From a bacterium (lineage in GTDB: Bacteria; UBA8248): DNA of 64,000 nt. Positions 62,480-64,000 of the stretch are shown here, in pieces (the first letter of the stretch is position 1; the number at the start of each line of letters is the position of its first letter). The position numbers and the translations under genes are program-made. A model generated the notes under the pieces. It saw nothing but the letters and a program-made list of their open reading frames with translations. It was not told where the DNA came from and did not search any database. The stretch is from assembly GCA_030922375.1 (NCBI GenBank), contig JAVEPB010000092.1, positions 1 to 64,000 of the forward strand, read 5' to 3'.

Positions 62480-63544
62480 ATGCGCGCTTTTGTCCTGGCG
62501 GCGGGCCTTGGCGTCCGCCTGGGTCCGCTCGGAGAGATTGTTCCCAAGGCGCTCCTGCCCCTGGGCGGTATGCCGATGATTCGTTTTGCCCTGGACAGGC
62601 TCGGCCGCGCGGGGGTGAGCGAGGCGGTTGTCAATCTTCACCACCGCGCGGATATGGTCAGGGCCGCGCTCGGGGAATCCGTCTGCGGCGTTAAAATCCT
62701 TTTTTCCCATGAGCCCGAAATACTGGGAACGGCCGGCGGCCTGAAAAAAGCCGAGGATTTTCTTCGGGAGGGCGGCGGTCCGTTTTTCGTTTTAAACGCT
62801 GACATTTTGAGCGGCGCGGACCTCGGGGCCGCGCTGGCCCGCCATGAGGAAGGCGGTTTTTTGGCGACGCTGATTCTCCGCGCTTCGGCGGACGCTGAAA
62901 AATACGGCCTCCTGGCGGTGGATGAGGCGGGACGGCTCCGGAGGTTTCTTCGCGCAAGCGCTCCTGGTGAAGGCGGCGGCGCGGCGAGAGAGGCGATGTT
63001 CACCGGACAAAGCGTGATGTCGCCCGAGTTCCTCGATCATATTCCGGCGGGGCGGCCCTGCGGAATCTCGGAGGAAGTCTACCCGCCCCTGATTGAGAGC
63101 GGCGCTCCGATTGGCGGTTTTTTGACGGAAGCCTACTGGGCCGATGTGGGTGCTCCGGCCAGGTATTTGGATGCCACGGAGGACCTCATCGCCGGGCGGC
63201 ATGTCCCGGCGATCGATTGGCCGGCCGGGGAGGATACGCTTGTCGAGGGCCCGCCCCTGCCGTGGGGTGAGGGGTTGCTCCGCCCGCCCGTTCTCATCGG
63301 CGAGGGAGTGCGTCTGAGGCGTGGCGCCACCGCCGGGCCTTTCGCGGTTTTGGGGAGCGGTGCTATTCTGGGCGAAGGGGCTTCCGCTGAGAATTCAGTC
63401 ATCTTTCCCGGCGGCGGGGTGAGCGATGCAGTGTCTTTGGATCGGTGCATCGTGGGACCCGCCGCCATTGCCGCTCCTGTGGGCGACAAGCGGTGTTTCG
63501 AGTCCGTTTTCGCCGGTGGGAGCGCGGAGCCGATTTCTTTTTAA
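62480..63544 (+). CDS. Sugar-nucleotide pyrophosphorylase (NDP-sugar transferase)
   Basis: 354 aa. Nucleotidyltransferase of the GT-A-like NTP_transferase family: AFVLAAGLGVRLGPLGEIVPKALLPLGG at the N-terminus (nucleotide loop with the Lys), PFFVLNADIL (metal Asp), AYWADVGAPARYL (second acidic site) and a C-terminal left-handed beta-helix-like tail with hexapeptide character (GEGVRLRRGATAGPFAVLGSGAILGEGA). Close in layout to mannose-1-phosphate guanylyltransferase, but the nucleotide/sugar pair is not determinable. The ATG at 62480 is preceded by a TTG and GTG in frame (62474, 62477). Confidence 0.9.
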   Translation: MRAFVLAAGLGVRLGPLGEIVPKALLPLGGMPMIRFALDRLGRAGVSEAVVNLHHRADMVRAALGESVCGVKILFSHEPEILGTAGGLKKAEDFLREGGGPFFVLNADILSGADLGAALARHEEGGFLATLILRASADAEKYGLLAVDEAGRLRRFLRASAPGEGGGAAREAMFTGQSVMSPEFLDHIPAGRPCGISEEVYPPLIESGAPIGGFLTEAYWADVGAPARYLDATEDLIAGRHVPAIDWPAGEDTLVEGPPLPWGEGLLRPPVLIGEGVRLRRGATAGPFAVLGSGAILGEGASAENSVIFPGGGVSDAVSLDRCIVGPAAIAAPVGDKRCFESVFAGGSAEPISF

Positions 63545-63565
63545 AATAATGGAGCGGAAGATTTA

Positions 63566-64000
63566 ATGAGCCAGGTCACTTTGCCGGATACGAAAGACAG
63601 ACCGGAGCCGACAACGAAAACCACTCTCCCCGCGGGACGCTCGCCGGTTCTGGCGCGTGAGGGAATCGTGGCGACGAGCCAGCCGCTGGCCGCCACGGCG
63701 GGGTTGCAAGTCCTCCGCGAGGGGGGAAACGCGCTGGACGCCGCCATCGCGGCGGCGGCGGCGCTCAATGTCGTCGAGCCGCAATCCACCGGCATCGGCG
63801 GCGACATGTTCCTGATTTACTGGGATAACAACGAAAAAAGGCTCGTCGGCCTCAACGGCAGCGGCCGCGCTCCGCAAGGCGCCACTCTCGAGCGCTACCG
63901 GAGCGAGGGGTTCACCGCCGTTCCCGGGGAGGGAATCTTCGCGGTCACGGTCCCCGGCGCGTTCGATGGCTGGTGCTCGGCCCTTGATCGCTTGGGGAGC
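63566..64000 (+). CDS. Gamma-glutamyltransferase (N-terminal part; runs off the right edge)
   Basis: First 145 residues. After a polar leader come EGIVATSQPLAATAGLQVLREGGNALDAAIAAAAALNVVEPQSTGIGGDMFLIYWD and LNGSGRAPQGATLERY, the conserved N-terminal region of the Ntn-hydrolase GGT family. The autocatalytic Thr lies beyond the window. No signal peptide is evident, so this may be a cytoplasmic GGT-like enzyme. The ATG at 63566 has a GGAAG box upstream. Confidence 0.93.
   Translation, partial: MSQVTLPDTKDRPEPTTKTTLPAGRSPVLAREGIVATSQPLAATAGLQVLREGGNALDAAIAAAAALNVVEPQSTGIGGDMFLIYWDNNEKRLVGLNGSGRAPQGATLERYRSEGFTAVPGEGIFAVTVPGAFDGWCSALDRLGS

Overview
The window is a GC-rich, gene-dense bacterial chromosome segment with about 54 protein-coding genes. 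No rRNA or tRNA gene, CRISPR array, intact insertion sequence or phage gene was seen. A complete Tol-Pal locus, several lipobox-bearing lipoproteins, MreB, a lytic transglycosylase and AnmK show a Gram-negative (diderm) cell with peptidoglycan. Frequent GTG/TTG starts, many ATGA/TAATG junctions, and scattered amidase, CoA-transferase, Ldh2, LLM and DMT genes fit an uncultured proteobacterial or Tectomicrobia/SAR324-like lineage. That taxonomic placement is inference; no marker gene here settles it.

Layout. 1-6.8 kb (minus strand): the N-terminal part of mreB, overlapped by a GAF-GAF-degenerate-GGDEF gene behind a good sigma70-type promoter; then Nudix and metallo-beta-lactamase genes, an OmpA/MotB-like lipoprotein coupled to fbp, and class I fba. 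7.2-12.3 kb: an MFS carrier, a TusA-like protein, bioD, an RCK potassium channel, a TRAP-type binding protein without a signal peptide, and an unrecognised 198-aa protein. 12.4-22.5 kb: nagA-like deacetylase, a membrane class III nucleotide cyclase, a D-aminoacylase, a 1250-aa membrane-anchored acidic-repeat/TPR protein, and two cyclic-nucleotide-binding-domain proteins. 22.7-28.6 kb (minus): an operon of M20 amidohydrolase, soluble lytic transglycosylase, anmK and a second M20 peptidase, consistent with murein turnover.

28.8-34.3 kb (plus): tolQ-tolR-tolA-tolB-pal-cpoB, with a strong terminator hairpin directly in front of cpoB. 34.4-40.1 kb: ligA, galU and two coupled CorC/HlyC-type CBS proteins. 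40.2-47.3 kb: Ldh2 dehydrogenase, a degenerate histidine-kinase-like protein, a Nudix hydrolase, two EamA permeases, a class III CoA transferase, a LOG-family protein and a DinB-like protein. 47.4-51.5 kb: an aldehyde:ferredoxin oxidoreductase operon (Fe-S protein, FAD oxidoreductase, tungsten/molybdenum enzyme, MoaD-like protein) ending in a clear terminator. 51.6-64 kb: otsA, glyA, an amidase with a small GatC/AtzG-like partner, a BON lipoprotein, an LLM oxidoreductase, typA, a metallo-beta-lactamase-fold protein, a PAC2 protein, a sugar nucleotidyltransferase and the start of a gamma-glutamyltransferase.

The least ordinary part is 14.0-22.5 kb. A nucleotide cyclase with a Glu at the purine-specifying position lies near two cyclic-nucleotide-binding proteins with intact phosphate-binding cassettes and a giant acidic-repeat TPR protein. 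Together they look like a local second-messenger module. Other points of interest are the mreB-overlapping signalling protein, the histidine-less kinase homologue and the terminator that may double as the cpoB ribosome-binding site.
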